From a virus: a DNA stretch of 64,000 nucleotides. The notes below the pieces were generated by a model. That model ran no database searches, was not told the origin of the DNA, and saw only the letters and a list, made by a program, of their open reading frames with translations. Location of the stretch: positions 1 through 64,000 of the IMG/VR virus record IMGVR_UViG_3300032236_001859; one strand, given 5' to 3'. Of the stretch, positions 15,027 to 23,623 are shown piece after piece (the first letter of the stretch is position 1; the number at the start of each line of letters is the position of its first letter). The position numbers were made by a program, and so were the translations under genes.

Positions 15027-15737
15027 TCATTTGGACCTCGCTATCTTGGTTTTTAACGCAGCCAGACTGATGTCTTCTTGCTGATGTTTCCACTTGGAAG
15101 GTTTTTTTAGAAAACTCCTAGCCTGCAGTAATGCCTTGTCGGAGTGCACGTAAGCAACACTGCGCATCATCTCCCAACCATCAACACCTCGGATGTCATT
15201 GACTGCCTGCATGAACTCGTCGGGGAGATCCTCGATAATCGGTAGGACCTTTAAGGCAGTGTGAAAGCCGCTGAAGTGTGAAGTCGAGAGAACCTGGAAT
15301 ACTGGACATGTCCTGCACTCGTCATCCCCCATCATGACATGTAGCCGCGATGCCCCATCGAGTTCATCCTGTTCATACCAGTGTTTCATTATGTCTGCAT
15401 CCTGGAACTTCTCAGCGATGAGGTGAATCGTTGTCAGATATGGGTAGTCGGAAAACATTGCATCGTAATCCACTTCCTTATCACTGTTGCGGAAACGTGT
15501 GCGCTCATCCTCTGGGATCACTTGTAGTTCTGTCTCAATGACAACGTGGATATCACTCAACGAGATGCAAAGCGGGGTCATGGTATTTTTACGCAAAAAA
15601 CCAGCGCCATGAAACCCTGGATAGATTGTTTCAACTTTACGCCACTCGCGTTTCTTCCGATCAACGCGATCATCTGGAAATGGATTGACTAGGTACTCAT
15701 AACGTGGGTGGTACCTCGGGGACTCATCGCAAATCAT
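15027..15737 (-). CDS. Hypothetical protein, 236 aa, CxxCPVFQ family
   Basis: Not recognised. The middle holds a DDECRTCPVFQVLSTSH motif echoed in the next gene downstream (14466-14999). Each is followed by a helix and an acidic loop (IIEDLPDEFMQAV here). The C-terminus is Lys-rich. The paired cysteines could bind zinc. No signal peptide or membrane segment is visible. Confidence 0.75.
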   Translation of the reverse strand: MICDESPRYHPRYEYLVNPFPDDRVDRKKREWRKVETIYPGFHGAGFLRKNTMTPLCISLSDIHVVIETELQVIPEDERTRFRNSDKEVDYDAMFSDYPYLTTIHLIAEKFQDADIMKHWYEQDELDGASRLHVMMGDDECRTCPVFQVLSTSHFSGFHTALKVLPIIEDLPDEFMQAVNDIRGVDGWEMMRSVAYVHSDKALLQARSFLKKPSKWKHQQEDISLAALKTKIARSK

Positions 15738-15749
15738 ACCGGGCTCCTT

Positions 15750-16460
15750 TTACTCAGTGGGAGTCGGGCTCCCACCATTGGTTTCTTGGTTGGTGCACCC
15801 ACGGAGGAACTCCTCCGCGGTGTCCGGTGCTTTGAACACCTGAGATGACTTGATGTTCTGCAGGATGTCCAGGGAGTACCCGTTAATCGTGGCACTCACG
15901 GGCTGTCCGTCATCCCCGGGATCCAGCACCAATTGGAGGAGGTGTTGGATTGGGAATCTCACTCCGGGGTGCTGACGATACAGGAACTGAATCACGACAT
16001 TTCGCATGAGCCCCTGCAGTGTCGCAAGTGTACCCGCAGTGATCGCGTGCATGGCAACTGGACCCCCCTCATCTGCCACAGCCGCTGCTAACAGCATGGC
16101 TCCGAATCGGGGGTCTTCTTTGGAGTAATCCACGAAGATTTTCAACATGAACTGTTGGTCCTGTACCGAGGCGTGGTCAATCCCTGGCATCACGGAATCC
16201 GCGGCATCCATCATCTTGGCGAGTTCCTCGATCTGAGCCGCGTGGATATCACATTTTTTCACGTTATCGGTGTCCAGGAATCGCTGCACCACGCGTCTGT
16301 CCACTTCCTGATACGTGGTTTCATCGGTGCCATGCTTCTTCAGGGCTGTGAACATGTAACACACCGCTGAAATCGAGGCGAGCTCACGTCTGGCCTGGGC
16401 GTCGAGCTCAATTGGACCAACAGGGAACAAGCGTTGGAGATCACTGATGCTTGGTATCAT
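15750..16460 (-). CDS. Hypothetical protein, 236 aa
   Basis: Not recognised. A mostly helical protein with a cytoplasmic composition and a disordered Thr/Pro/Gly end (NQETNGGSPTPTE). The start overlaps the 432-residue gene by 4 bases, so the two are translated together and may act together. The middle contains an Ala-rich helix (FGAMLLAAAVADEGG) that looks buried rather than membrane-spanning. Confidence 0.75.
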   Translation of the reverse strand: MIPSISDLQRLFPVGPIELDAQARRELASISAVCYMFTALKKHGTDETTYQEVDRRVVQRFLDTDNVKKCDIHAAQIEELAKMMDAADSVMPGIDHASVQDQQFMLKIFVDYSKEDPRFGAMLLAAAVADEGGPVAMHAITAGTLATLQGLMRNVVIQFLYRQHPGVRFPIQHLLQLVLDPGDDGQPVSATINGYSLDILQNIKSSQVFKAPDTAEEFLRGCTNQETNGGSPTPTE

Positions 16461-17755
16461 AAAACCCCTTTCTTGGATTCCTGGTAGGCTTTTACCGCAC
16501 GAATGATCTCGTGGGCAGCACTGGTTGAGTCGGGTTCATGTGCCGACGCATTCATGATCACGGCGAGCAGGCTGAGCACGGGATCCTTGAGCATGGGGTG
16601 CTCCTTGATCCCCGGGGCTCCAGTCCCCATGGCCTGTGCGGCGTGGGTCTGGATGCGCGCGGCCATGTAATCCCGGAGACGGATGGGTTCCTGGGATCTC
16701 CCGTTATCCCTGAAGACCACGGGATCCCCTGATGTTGTCACAACGACGACATCCTTTTCACGCCGCAGGGCATCGGCGATGCGCTCCACGGTATCCGCAC
16801 GGAGTACCTTGAGGGCTTCAACCAGGGGTGGGATGAGTTCAGTGTTCTCGTTGGACTCCCCTGCGAACTCCGCGGCTTCCACCCATCTCCGCGAGGTCTT
16901 CGTGAACCAACCCCCCTTGGCGAGATGTGCGGCGTGTTGCTCAGGGGTCCACGATCTCGGCTGATCGGGTTCCTGAAGGATCTCCAGGCGCTCCCAGAGG
17001 AAGTAGAGGCCGAGGTCGTAGTAAATGTTATCAATGGCCTCCCCACCGAGGTGTTGTCCCAGGTTGTACCTCCAGGTCTCCAGAACACTGTCTGGATTGG
17101 CGCAGTGGGGCACCCACCACGTCCACATCGCGATCCCTAGGAGTTCGAGGTACTCCCCAACGAAGGCTGCCCAGGGAGTCGCGTAATCGTGCTCGCGCTG
17201 CCCGAGCTCACCGAATACCGAGTTGGCACTCGCTGAATCCGTGAGCACACTGGTCTCCCAGAATCCCGCTGACCAATCCGAGAGTAGCCACAACATGGAG
17301 TCATCCTGACTCGCGGATTCCCAATTGAGCTCCCAGTGGTCTCCCTTGGATCCCCCGCGCTTCGACGACCAGTGTCGGCTAAAGCGATCAAATCGCTTGT
17401 CATAGTTATCAAGGATGTCAGACTCCCCGAGGTCCTCGGTGATCCGCTCTCGGGCATCATTGAGGAGATCCCAGAAGGCTTCCTTGTACCTCCCCGCACA
17501 TGCCTTTTCGACATCTGGGTACTTCCGTGGGCTCAGGTGTGCCTTGATCCCGTAGACCCGGGTTCGGCGTGCGCTGACCTCGACGAGATCGCTGACACAG
17601 GCGTCCACGAACTGAGCGGTTTCCTTGGTGAGGTTGCCATCACCATCGTGGCCGAACCCCAAGGACTTCAAGAAGTCCTCAGTGATCAGTGCTTTGGGAT
17701 CCTGGGGAAGCCATGGCTTCAAGGAATCCCATTGTGAGATTTCCAGTGCATTCAT
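16457..17755 (-). CDS. Large Trp-rich hypothetical protein, 432 aa
   Basis: Not recognised. Unusually rich in Trp and acidic residues in the middle (SMLWLLSDWSAGFWETSV, then LGIAMWTWWVPHC). It is predominantly helical with no nucleotide-binding motif. Overlapping codons join it to both neighbours (17752-18270 upstream and 15750-16460 downstream), marking a coupled block of unknown function. Confidence 0.75.
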   Translation of the reverse strand: MNALEISQWDSLKPWLPQDPKALITEDFLKSLGFGHDGDGNLTKETAQFVDACVSDLVEVSARRTRVYGIKAHLSPRKYPDVEKACAGRYKEAFWDLLNDARERITEDLGESDILDNYDKRFDRFSRHWSSKRGGSKGDHWELNWESASQDDSMLWLLSDWSAGFWETSVLTDSASANSVFGELGQREHDYATPWAAFVGEYLELLGIAMWTWWVPHCANPDSVLETWRYNLGQHLGGEAIDNIYYDLGLYFLWERLEILQEPDQPRSWTPEQHAAHLAKGGWFTKTSRRWVEAAEFAGESNENTELIPPLVEALKVLRADTVERIADALRREKDVVVVTTSGDPVVFRDNGRSQEPIRLRDYMAARIQTHAAQAMGTGAPGIKEHPMLKDPVLSLLAVIMNASAHEPDSTSAAHEIIRAVKAYQESKKGVL

Positions 17756-18270
17756 CGCATTTCTCCTCTGAGGTTGTAGTCGGAACGACCAATGTAGGCG
17801 ACGCCACCGTCTGCGTTCTCGAAGACCCAGAAGAGATGGTTTAGCCCCATGACGATACCGAGCCGGGATTCATAGAAGACATCGGGGAGGCATCGGATAT
17901 TGCAGACCGCAATTCTGGTTTCGGGGAGACCGCCGGGGCCATGACGAAGACGGATGACCTTGGCATCCCCGGTCTCAAAGCCGACATACTCGATGCCAGC
18001 TTTGTTGGTCTCAATGAACTTATCAGCGCTGCGCATCTTCCGGCGAAGGTGCTTCAACGTGATGTCTGTCCAGATCACAGGGTTGTTTTGGCAGTCCAAG
18101 AGAGTGGCCCATAGGTGCCACAACCGGCATGGGATGTCTATAACAACCTCACGTACAGCCGGTCTTTGTAACAAGGTGACGACACCGTCACTGTTCCCGA
18201 ACATTGTGGGGAACCCGGGGATGTCGGGGAGATCTGTTTCAGTGTTGCGAATCCAATCGGGAAGACTCAT
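17752..18270 (-). CDS. Hypothetical protein, 172 aa
   Basis: Not recognised. An alpha/beta-looking cytoplasmic protein with paired strands near the end (VFENADGGVAYIGRSDYNLRG). It overlaps the genes on both sides by 4 bases. The GTMFGNSDG-like region and Cys at 58 and 123 show no known catalytic pattern. Confidence 0.75.
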   Translation of the reverse strand: MSLPDWIRNTETDLPDIPGFPTMFGNSDGVVTLLQRPAVREVVIDIPCRLWHLWATLLDCQNNPVIWTDITLKHLRRKMRSADKFIETNKAGIEYVGFETGDAKVIRLRHGPGGLPETRIAVCNIRCLPDVFYESRLGIVMGLNHLFWVFENADGGVAYIGRSDYNLRGEMR

Positions 18271-18650
18271 CTTGCCCCCTTATAGGTGAAGTAGACTTTG
18301 TTTTTGTGAACACTGCGTTTGACATCGGGGTGGTCACGGAGGAACTTGTCGATGGCACCCCACCCACACTTGAGATGTAGGCTTTGCAGGTACCCCACGG
18401 ATACTGGGCGCTTGGCCAATTTGACCTCCTCGAATGCACGCTGGAGATCGAACAGGAAAACCTCGGCACGCCGGCGCCGGTACTCTTGTTCACGTGACTG
18501 GAATGAATCGAAGACTTGCATGGCGACTCTTGCTCCGCTTTCCGGGGTGTCATCTTTGATCCCCAAGTTCTGTTTGACCAAATCGATGGTTTCCTCGAGT
18601 TCACGTCGTGTGATCTCTGGGGCGCCGGAGGCTTGTTGTGGATCATCCAT
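18267..18650 (-). CDS. Hypothetical protein with possible DNA-binding C-terminus, 127 aa
   Basis: Not assigned to a family. The N-terminal half is charged helix (REQEYRRRRAEVFLFDLQRAFEEVK). The C-terminal ~50 residues (VSVGYLQSLHLKCGWGAIDKFLRDH) resemble a small winged-helix recognition domain of the kind that selects replication templates, but this is inference from appearance. It overlaps its neighbours by 4 and 8 bases. Confidence 0.7.
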   Translation of the reverse strand: MDDPQQASGAPEITRRELEETIDLVKQNLGIKDDTPESGARVAMQVFDSFQSREQEYRRRRAEVFLFDLQRAFEEVKLAKRPVSVGYLQSLHLKCGWGAIDKFLRDHPDVKRSVHKNKVYFTYKGAR

Positions 18651-19860
18651 TCTTGTACCCCAATGAGAGTAGGGATATCACGGTGTCCTGAACATGAAAT
18701 GGAACATGCTTCCAGCGCGCGTGCTCTTCGTGCGCAAAGCAATGCGATGCCATGTTTAGCGTGATCTCGACATCTGCTGCCTTGCCGTCATCGCGAATCA
18801 GGTATCCAACGAGTTCACCTGGATTCATGGGTTCCCCGAAGTCATACGACGCCGGGGTTCGTAGGAGGTAGACATTCCGATCGTAATCCGATACCAGGAG
18901 GGTGGCATTTACGGGTTCGAGATCCAGGATCAACGCCTTCTCGAGGTCCTCTCGCGAAGGCTGCCGTTGGGCGTCACCTTTGTCGTCGATCTCGATTTTG
19001 TCGTCGAGTTGCTCGGGGAGGTCATCAGAGAACCGTGTGGATCCAATGAGTAACCGCATGGGCTTCTCAGGGATCCCTGCCCACTCCGATAACGTGCTCA
19101 GGTGGTCCTCGACGAGTTCATCCCAGATCTTGTCCTTGGCCTTGGATTCGGCCTCAGAGAACGCGAGATCATCTAGGATGGGGTAGTTATCCAGGGCGTG
19201 AGATATCTTCAACAGGGTATTCGCACAGTTGAACACTCTGACCTCACCTCCATAAAGATTGGCGATGCAGACACAGACGCCATCATCGAGGTTAGTGAAG
19301 ATGTCGTTGCCTTGGGTACGGAGTTCTTCAAGCGTTTTCACCACGGCGTCGTAGTTGACGCGACCCCCAAGGGATCCCCGCTCCCGGACGAGATCGGGGC
19401 GAAACCGGATCCAGAACCCCGTGTTCTGGATATCCTCGAGTGTATGCCTGAACTCGTGATCCATATTGGTGGGGCCCTGGACCTCATCGCGGTGATCCAG
19501 CGCAACCCTCATCGCGGCGAGATCGCCAATCTTGGTGAGGAACCCGGGGTCGATCTCCGCGAATCCAGGTGGGCATTCGCGGGGGACATAAATAAACTTA
19601 CCCTTCTTGGTGTCGCCGTACTTGGGTGCTGTGGGATCCGGCCAGCCATCAAAGGGTTCGAGACCCTCGGAGATGGCTTCAAGGCTCTCTCGCCAAGCCA
19701 TATCCCGGGCGACCGAGGGTTTGAACTTACCTTCACAGCACGGGCACCCCATGCCCCGGATGAGTTGATCATAGGAATGCCAGGGGAGATCTGAATGTGA
19801 GAAGTGGAGACCCCCAGTGCTATCCCAGGGTTCCCCACACCGGCAGATAATGTCGGCCAT
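18643..19860 (-). CDS. Hypothetical protein with N-terminal zinc-binding module, 405 aa
   Basis: The N-terminus (MADIICRCGEPWDSTGG...) with GMGCPCCEGKF about 40 residues later forms a C-x-C plus C-x-x-C zinc module. From memory, similar openings occur in other phage proteins of unknown function. The rest is acidic and mixed alpha/beta without motifs. ATG 19860 is chosen because that opening is conserved in memory; ATG 19884 is equally open and neither has a strong ribosome-binding site. Confidence 0.7.
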   Translation of the reverse strand: MADIICRCGEPWDSTGGLHFSHSDLPWHSYDQLIRGMGCPCCEGKFKPSVARDMAWRESLEAISEGLEPFDGWPDPTAPKYGDTKKGKFIYVPRECPPGFAEIDPGFLTKIGDLAAMRVALDHRDEVQGPTNMDHEFRHTLEDIQNTGFWIRFRPDLVRERGSLGGRVNYDAVVKTLEELRTQGNDIFTNLDDGVCVCIANLYGGEVRVFNCANTLLKISHALDNYPILDDLAFSEAESKAKDKIWDELVEDHLSTLSEWAGIPEKPMRLLIGSTRFSDDLPEQLDDKIEIDDKGDAQRQPSREDLEKALILDLEPVNATLLVSDYDRNVYLLRTPASYDFGEPMNPGELVGYLIRDDGKAADVEITLNMASHCFAHEEHARWKHVPFHVQDTVISLLSLGYKNG

Positions 19861-19893
19861 ATGTGATCCGATCTGTCTCGACATGGAGACTAT

Positions 19894-20040
19894 TCATTTT
19901 TTGGATTGGAATGTCCTGATGGCATCCAGGGGCCACTTCAGGGCATGGACAACACGCTCCCCGGAGCCCATGGTGTCCGATGCTTTGGTGTAAGCGACGC
20001 CTACGCCGATGAGATAGACAACGATGAGAATATCAATCAT
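19894..20040 (-). CDS. Small membrane protein, 48 aa
   Basis: ATG 20038-20040 opens a 48-residue frame overlapping the end of the 220-residue gene by 8 bases. It has one N-terminal membrane helix (MIDILIVVYLIGVGVAYTK) and a basic C-terminal half (HALKWPLDAIRTFQSKK), giving N-out/C-in by the positive-inside rule. The coupling by overlap and good codon choice support it being real. Function unknown. Confidence 0.6.
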   Translation of the reverse strand: MIDILIVVYLIGVGVAYTKASDTMGSGERVVHALKWPLDAIRTFQSKK

Positions 20041-20695
20041 GCGTTTCCTCGTCACGTAAAACGGGTTCTAGGAGATCATGGATCAGGGCATCCAACTGGG
20101 AGCTCACGTAACCATGGATCACTTTGACGTAACCATGAACGATCTTCTTGGCCCCGAAGTGGTCGACACCGTAGAGATGGATGTCAAACTTACGTTCGGC
20201 ATGGAAGTTCTGGTCACGTAACCAGGACTCCAAGCTGTCGAGATCAATGGGCGGTATTTTGGAATTACGGAGAAACTCGAGGATCGGAATGTTATCCCGC
20301 GTTTCTCGTGAGGGGGGCCCAATGATAACCCCATACCGCTTATAGTGCTCCGCAATGTTCTCCAGTGTGATCTCGACGACATGCTCCCATCCCTTCTTGG
20401 GGTCTCGTGGGCGGTGGTCATCGTAGACCTGCCAGGCCTCGATGCGGACATCGGTATCCCCTATGTCAGGGGTTCTGGGAAGAGAGAACACACGAGTGGT
20501 TGTCTTCTTGCCCATTATTCTGGAAGTCACGATGTCATGCCTCAAAAATGCAGGTAAGTCATGCGCACACACGGGTGGGAGCAGTGCGGCTGCCCGGATA
20601 AGACGTTGGTCGAGTGACTTCGCTGGCAGCTTGTCAAATGAATCAATGACCACCGCGTACTGCGTCGGAGGTCCTTGTGGGTTGTCATCGCACAT
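20033..20695 (-). CDS. Hypothetical protein, 220 aa
   Basis: Not recognised. A probable alpha/beta protein with a central strand-rich part (VRIEAWQVYDDHRPRDPKKG) and a repeated short phrase near the C-terminus (KKIVHGYVKVIHGYVSS) that looks like a small internal duplication. The 48-residue membrane protein follows with an 8-base overlap. Confidence 0.75.
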   Translation of the reverse strand: MCDDNPQGPPTQYAVVIDSFDKLPAKSLDQRLIRAAALLPPVCAHDLPAFLRHDIVTSRIMGKKTTTRVFSLPRTPDIGDTDVRIEAWQVYDDHRPRDPKKGWEHVVEITLENIAEHYKRYGVIIGPPSRETRDNIPILEFLRNSKIPPIDLDSLESWLRDQNFHAERKFDIHLYGVDHFGAKKIVHGYVKVIHGYVSSQLDALIHDLLEPVLRDEETHD

Positions 20696-20697
20696 GG

Positions 20698-21156
20698 TTA
20701 GGACTCCACTTCAGTGCAGGGTGAACACGAGGTGACCTCACCTTGGTCCACACAGATGTAATAGGTTCCATGTTTCTTGCTCTGTAGGTAGAACTCATTG
20801 CCTACCCCAGTTGTGGGGCCATCAACGGCTGACCACTTGGTTTTACTCGACGCCCCCGATGCCGCGCATGCCGCGGCAACCGCTTTGTCGAAGTCAGATA
20901 CCTCGCGGGGCTCACGGGTGACCTCATGCCACTCCTTGTTCACGAATGCGTAGCATACCGCGTACTCGGAGCTCGGGCACTTCGTATTGGCCTTGTGCCG
21001 GCCGTGCTTTCCAGCGGTACCCAGGGAACCCACTCCAATGGGGGCCATCCCCCAGACCGTGGATCCCTCTGGAATCTTTGTGGTGTGAATCCTCGGCAGC
21101 GTGCCGGGTTCGGCGCCCAGAGGTGGGCGCCTGGGATCAGTGTGTTTGTCAGTCAT
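20698..21156 (-). CDS. Hypothetical protein, 152 aa
   Basis: ATG 21156 follows GGGAG at 6 bases; the frame runs far upstream but as an antisense-like shadow. The N-terminal ~45 residues are polar and disordered. The C-terminal half carries Cys residues (VCYAFVNKEW, then YICVDQGEVTSCSPC) that may pair. No family is recognised. It overlaps the zinc-ribbon gene by 8 bases. Confidence 0.7.
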   Translation of the reverse strand: MTDKHTDPRRPPLGAEPGTLPRIHTTKIPEGSTVWGMAPIGVGSLGTAGKHGRHKANTKCPSSEYAVCYAFVNKEWHEVTREPREVSDFDKAVAAACAASGASSKTKWSAVDGPTTGVGNEFYLQSKKHGTYYICVDQGEVTSCSPCTEVES

Positions 21157-21490
21157 CTTGAACTCCCTGTTCTGCGATGGCTTTGTCGTCGAATACGTGA
21201 TCTGCCTCGGCTTCAGCCAGGATGTCATCCTGGCACCCCGAGCACAACGTCTGCCCCTTTTCATCTGGGATGAACTCGCACCCACAGGACTGGCATTCAG
21301 TTCTGACATCTCGCCATGCACAGGGGCAACCCCGCTCATGGCAACGCACGCCTTGGATGCTGACGAGTTGGCAGCTATCGCAGCTCAGGCTGGGATCCTC
21401 TTTGTCCTTCATGGCGATCTGGGCACCACGTATGGTGAGGAACTCCTGCCTGATCAGGTTGCCTCCCTCGATATATCTCGTGATAATCAT
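21149..21490 (-). CDS. Zinc-ribbon protein, 113 aa
   Basis: ATG 21490 follows GAGGA. After a ~35-residue lead the protein holds three cysteine pairs or clusters: SCDSCQ, RCHERGCPC, and ECQSCGCEF with LCSGCQ, enough for two or three zinc sites. Treble-clef or ribbon folds of this kind bind nucleic acid or proteins. The acidic end (ILAEAEADHVFDDKA) is probably exposed. It follows the Pif1/Dda-like helicase by 7 bases, which suggests an accessory role in that transcript. Confidence 0.7.
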   Translation of the reverse strand: MIITRYIEGGNLIRQEFLTIRGAQIAMKDKEDPSLSCDSCQLVSIQGVRCHERGCPCAWRDVRTECQSCGCEFIPDEKGQTLCSGCQDDILAEAEADHVFDDKAIAEQGVQDD

Positions 21491-21497
21491 AGAATCC

Positions 21498-23204
21498 TCA
21501 CACAAATGGTTTGACTTCTGGTGCACAGAAAACGGCTTCTGGCACCCATGCAGACAACTTGAGACCCGCGAGGGTCCGAGTCCGCGATAACGCGACATAG
21601 GCGAGGCCATGCCGGGAATCCCCGGGCATATAGGTAATCGACTTCATGTCGACCCAGGCCTTGTCCACGGTGGCCCCCTGACACCGGTGGATCGTCATCG
21701 CCCAGCCCAGGGACAACGGGAACCCCCTGAGGTTGAATTTGGGTTGCCCCAGGGGATCCCTGACCTCCTGGGTCACCGCGGTGACCTCAACGGTTGCACC
21801 CGTGCGATCCATGGTGACCAGGATCGATACCGGGGACTGCGCAGGCTTCGAGCCGACCTCAAATGGGTTGTGCTCAGGGGTGTCATCGATTCGGGCTCCC
21901 CCGGCGACCTTGGCCTCCACGATGAGCCCGGCGTCGCCGTTGACCCAGCGTTGTTCGCCTTCCTCGGAGTAGTCATTCATGGTGAAGACTACCCGGGCGC
22001 CGACACGGAAGACATCGTTGTGCGCCAGACGACCACTCGAGATCTCCCGGGCGATGTCGGACTCCTTGATGGCGTACTTCTCCTTGATGTGGTCAGGGCG
22101 GGTATCCAGGTACTTGGTGTGCAACCTGAACAAGCGATGGCCATCGGGGTTATTGGAGACCCGCTGGAGATTGTAGTTGTCCGCGGTGGCATTGGTGGCG
22201 TAGAGCCGAATGAACTCGTCATCCTGTGGCGGTGTATCGACGACGCAGGACCTGAACACCTCGGCGACGCTTTCATCGACCTCACCCCTGCGCACCTTGT
22301 TGAGGGCTTCGAGGTACACGACTTCGTTCTGACGATGGCATTCCGTGAGTTTGATGACATCGGCCTGAGTGATCAACTTGGTGGACATCGCCCAGGTATC
22401 CTTCACCGGCGATGCCTGCCCCCAGTCGCCAACTAGGACAAGGGACTTCCCATACTTCTGGGCCACCGTGTAGAGATAATTGGCCATGCAGGCCCCGATC
22501 ATGGAGGCCTCATCAATGATGATTACCTTGGGGGTCCCCCGCATCAGCTTCTCGAGACGAATGGCATCCCTGGTCTTATTGAGTTCGCGGTCGTAGGAGA
22601 ACATGGCATCCACGGTACAGCCGCCCACATTGATGGCAGCCTTCCCCGTGGTCGCACAGATCGCGGATGGGGTCTTCTTGAGGACCTCGCGGATCACCGT
22701 TGATTTCCCGGTACCCGCGTATCCCGTGAGGATGGTGACCGTGGCTCGGGTCGATGTCAACTTGTTGAGGGCAGCCTTCTGATCCGGGCTCCAGGGAACC
22801 TCGGGCTCCTCGGGTTCGGCTTCCTCGTCCTCGAAGGCGTCACCTGCTCGGTTGTCACCCATTGAGGGTTCCGCTGGCTTCGGTGCGGGATCCCAGAACG
22901 GGGAGTCACCTGGTGGCAACACTGCCAATGTCTTCTTAAAGGCTTGCTCTGGGGCAGGCGCGGGGGGTGCCGGCCATGGGTTACTTGGTGGGAGATCCGC
23001 ATGACTACCCCCGAGTTCCACGACGACATCGGCCTCATCGACGGCTACTTCGACCTCATTCTTGATAATTGCGGTGATGGCCTCCTGGGACAGGAAGACC
23101 TGGTTGAACTGCCTGACCACCTTGAGGCGGCGGGCGTCATCATGGAGTCCGGGGAGGTCAAGTAGAACTCCTTTCCCGGGGACCCTTATGACTCGTGTGG
23201 GCAT
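21498..23204 (-). CDS. SF1B DNA helicase, Pif1/Dda/RecD-like
   Basis: The 568-residue protein has a non-conserved acidic, Pro-rich N-terminal ~135 residues, then the helicase core: Walker A GYAGTGKST at 161-169, motif II IIIDEASM, motif III LVGDWGQASPV and motif VI region MTIHRCQGATVDKAW with YVALSRTR. These define 5'-3' SF1B helicases; phage T4 Dda is the functional model, removing proteins at origins and forks. TTTTTAGGAGAAGTC before the ATG joins the terminator U-tract to the ribosome-binding site. The substrate is inferred. Confidence 0.85.
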   Translation of the reverse strand: MPTRVIRVPGKGVLLDLPGLHDDARRLKVVRQFNQVFLSQEAITAIIKNEVEVAVDEADVVVELGGSHADLPPSNPWPAPPAPAPEQAFKKTLAVLPPGDSPFWDPAPKPAEPSMGDNRAGDAFEDEEAEPEEPEVPWSPDQKAALNKLTSTRATVTILTGYAGTGKSTVIREVLKKTPSAICATTGKAAINVGGCTVDAMFSYDRELNKTRDAIRLEKLMRGTPKVIIIDEASMIGACMANYLYTVAQKYGKSLVLVGDWGQASPVKDTWAMSTKLITQADVIKLTECHRQNEVVYLEALNKVRRGEVDESVAEVFRSCVVDTPPQDDEFIRLYATNATADNYNLQRVSNNPDGHRLFRLHTKYLDTRPDHIKEKYAIKESDIAREISSGRLAHNDVFRVGARVVFTMNDYSEEGEQRWVNGDAGLIVEAKVAGGARIDDTPEHNPFEVGSKPAQSPVSILVTMDRTGATVEVTAVTQEVRDPLGQPKFNLRGFPLSLGWAMTIHRCQGATVDKAWVDMKSITYMPGDSRHGLAYVALSRTRTLAGLKLSAWVPEAVFCAPEVKPFV

Positions 23205-23212
23205 GACTTCTC

Positions 23213-23249
23213 CTAAAAAGGAGCCCCCACGTGGTAACCACGTGGGGGC
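23213..23249 (-). terminator. Intrinsic terminator
   Basis: A perfect 12-bp stem (GCCCCCACGTGG/CCACGTGGGGGC, 23223-23249) with a TAA loop, followed on the minus strand by TCCTTTTTAGG. It terminates transcription from the 100-residue gene; the helicase ribosome-binding site follows at once. Confidence 0.85.
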
Positions 23250-23273
23250 CGGTTTCTCATGAGTAAACGTGGG

Positions 23274-23576
23274 TTACACCGACTGCACTTTTTGACTCTT
23301 CTTTTCCGTTTTGGCTTTCACCGGGATGGTTAGATCTGGTCGAGTGCATGGTGTGAGCCCAGCTGATAACAATTGCTTTTCCAGGCGAGATGCCTCAGCC
23401 TGGGTTGCGACTACGGCCCGTCGTGCGATTTGCTCGTTGCGTCCTGATGTCCGGACATCTTCTTGAGCTCTGTGCAGGGCCTCGCGTAATTTGCAGAGTT
23501 CGCGCTCTAACTTCTCGATCTCAGCTTTATGCTCGGCTTTGAGAAGCGCGATCTTACGGTCTTGTGCGGTTATCAT
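23274..23576 (-). CDS. Coiled-coil protein, 100 aa
   Basis: ATG 23576 follows GGAG. Residues 5-70 form a continuous heptad-like charged helix (KIALLKAEHKAEIEKLEREL, then KLREALHRAQEDV), and the C-terminus is Lys-rich. No membrane segment or enzyme motif. It is a single-gene transcript with its own promoter-like motif and terminator, the same arrangement as the 113-residue gene at 13459. It may be an oligomeric scaffold or inhibitor; the function cannot be assigned. Confidence 0.75.
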   Translation of the reverse strand: MITAQDRKIALLKAEHKAEIEKLERELCKLREALHRAQEDVRTSGRNEQIARRAVVATQAEASRLEKQLLSAGLTPCTRPDLTIPVKAKTEKKSQKVQSV

Positions 23577-23595
23577 ACTGGCTCCAAGGGCGTAG

Positions 23596-23623
23596 CCTAT
23601 ACCCAAGTTTACTCAGCGTCAAG
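23596..23623 (-). promoter_or_regulatory. Promoter-like motif, CTTGACG-NN-GAGTAAA type
   Basis: On the minus strand CTTGACG-CT-GAGTAAAC, with TATAGG at 15-base spacing, the best -10 among the four copies. It lies about 20 bases before the coiled-coil gene. Confidence 0.6.

Noticed and set aside
21609-22436. 275-residue plus-strand open frame
   Set aside because: Antisense to the helicase core motifs of the SF1B helicase.
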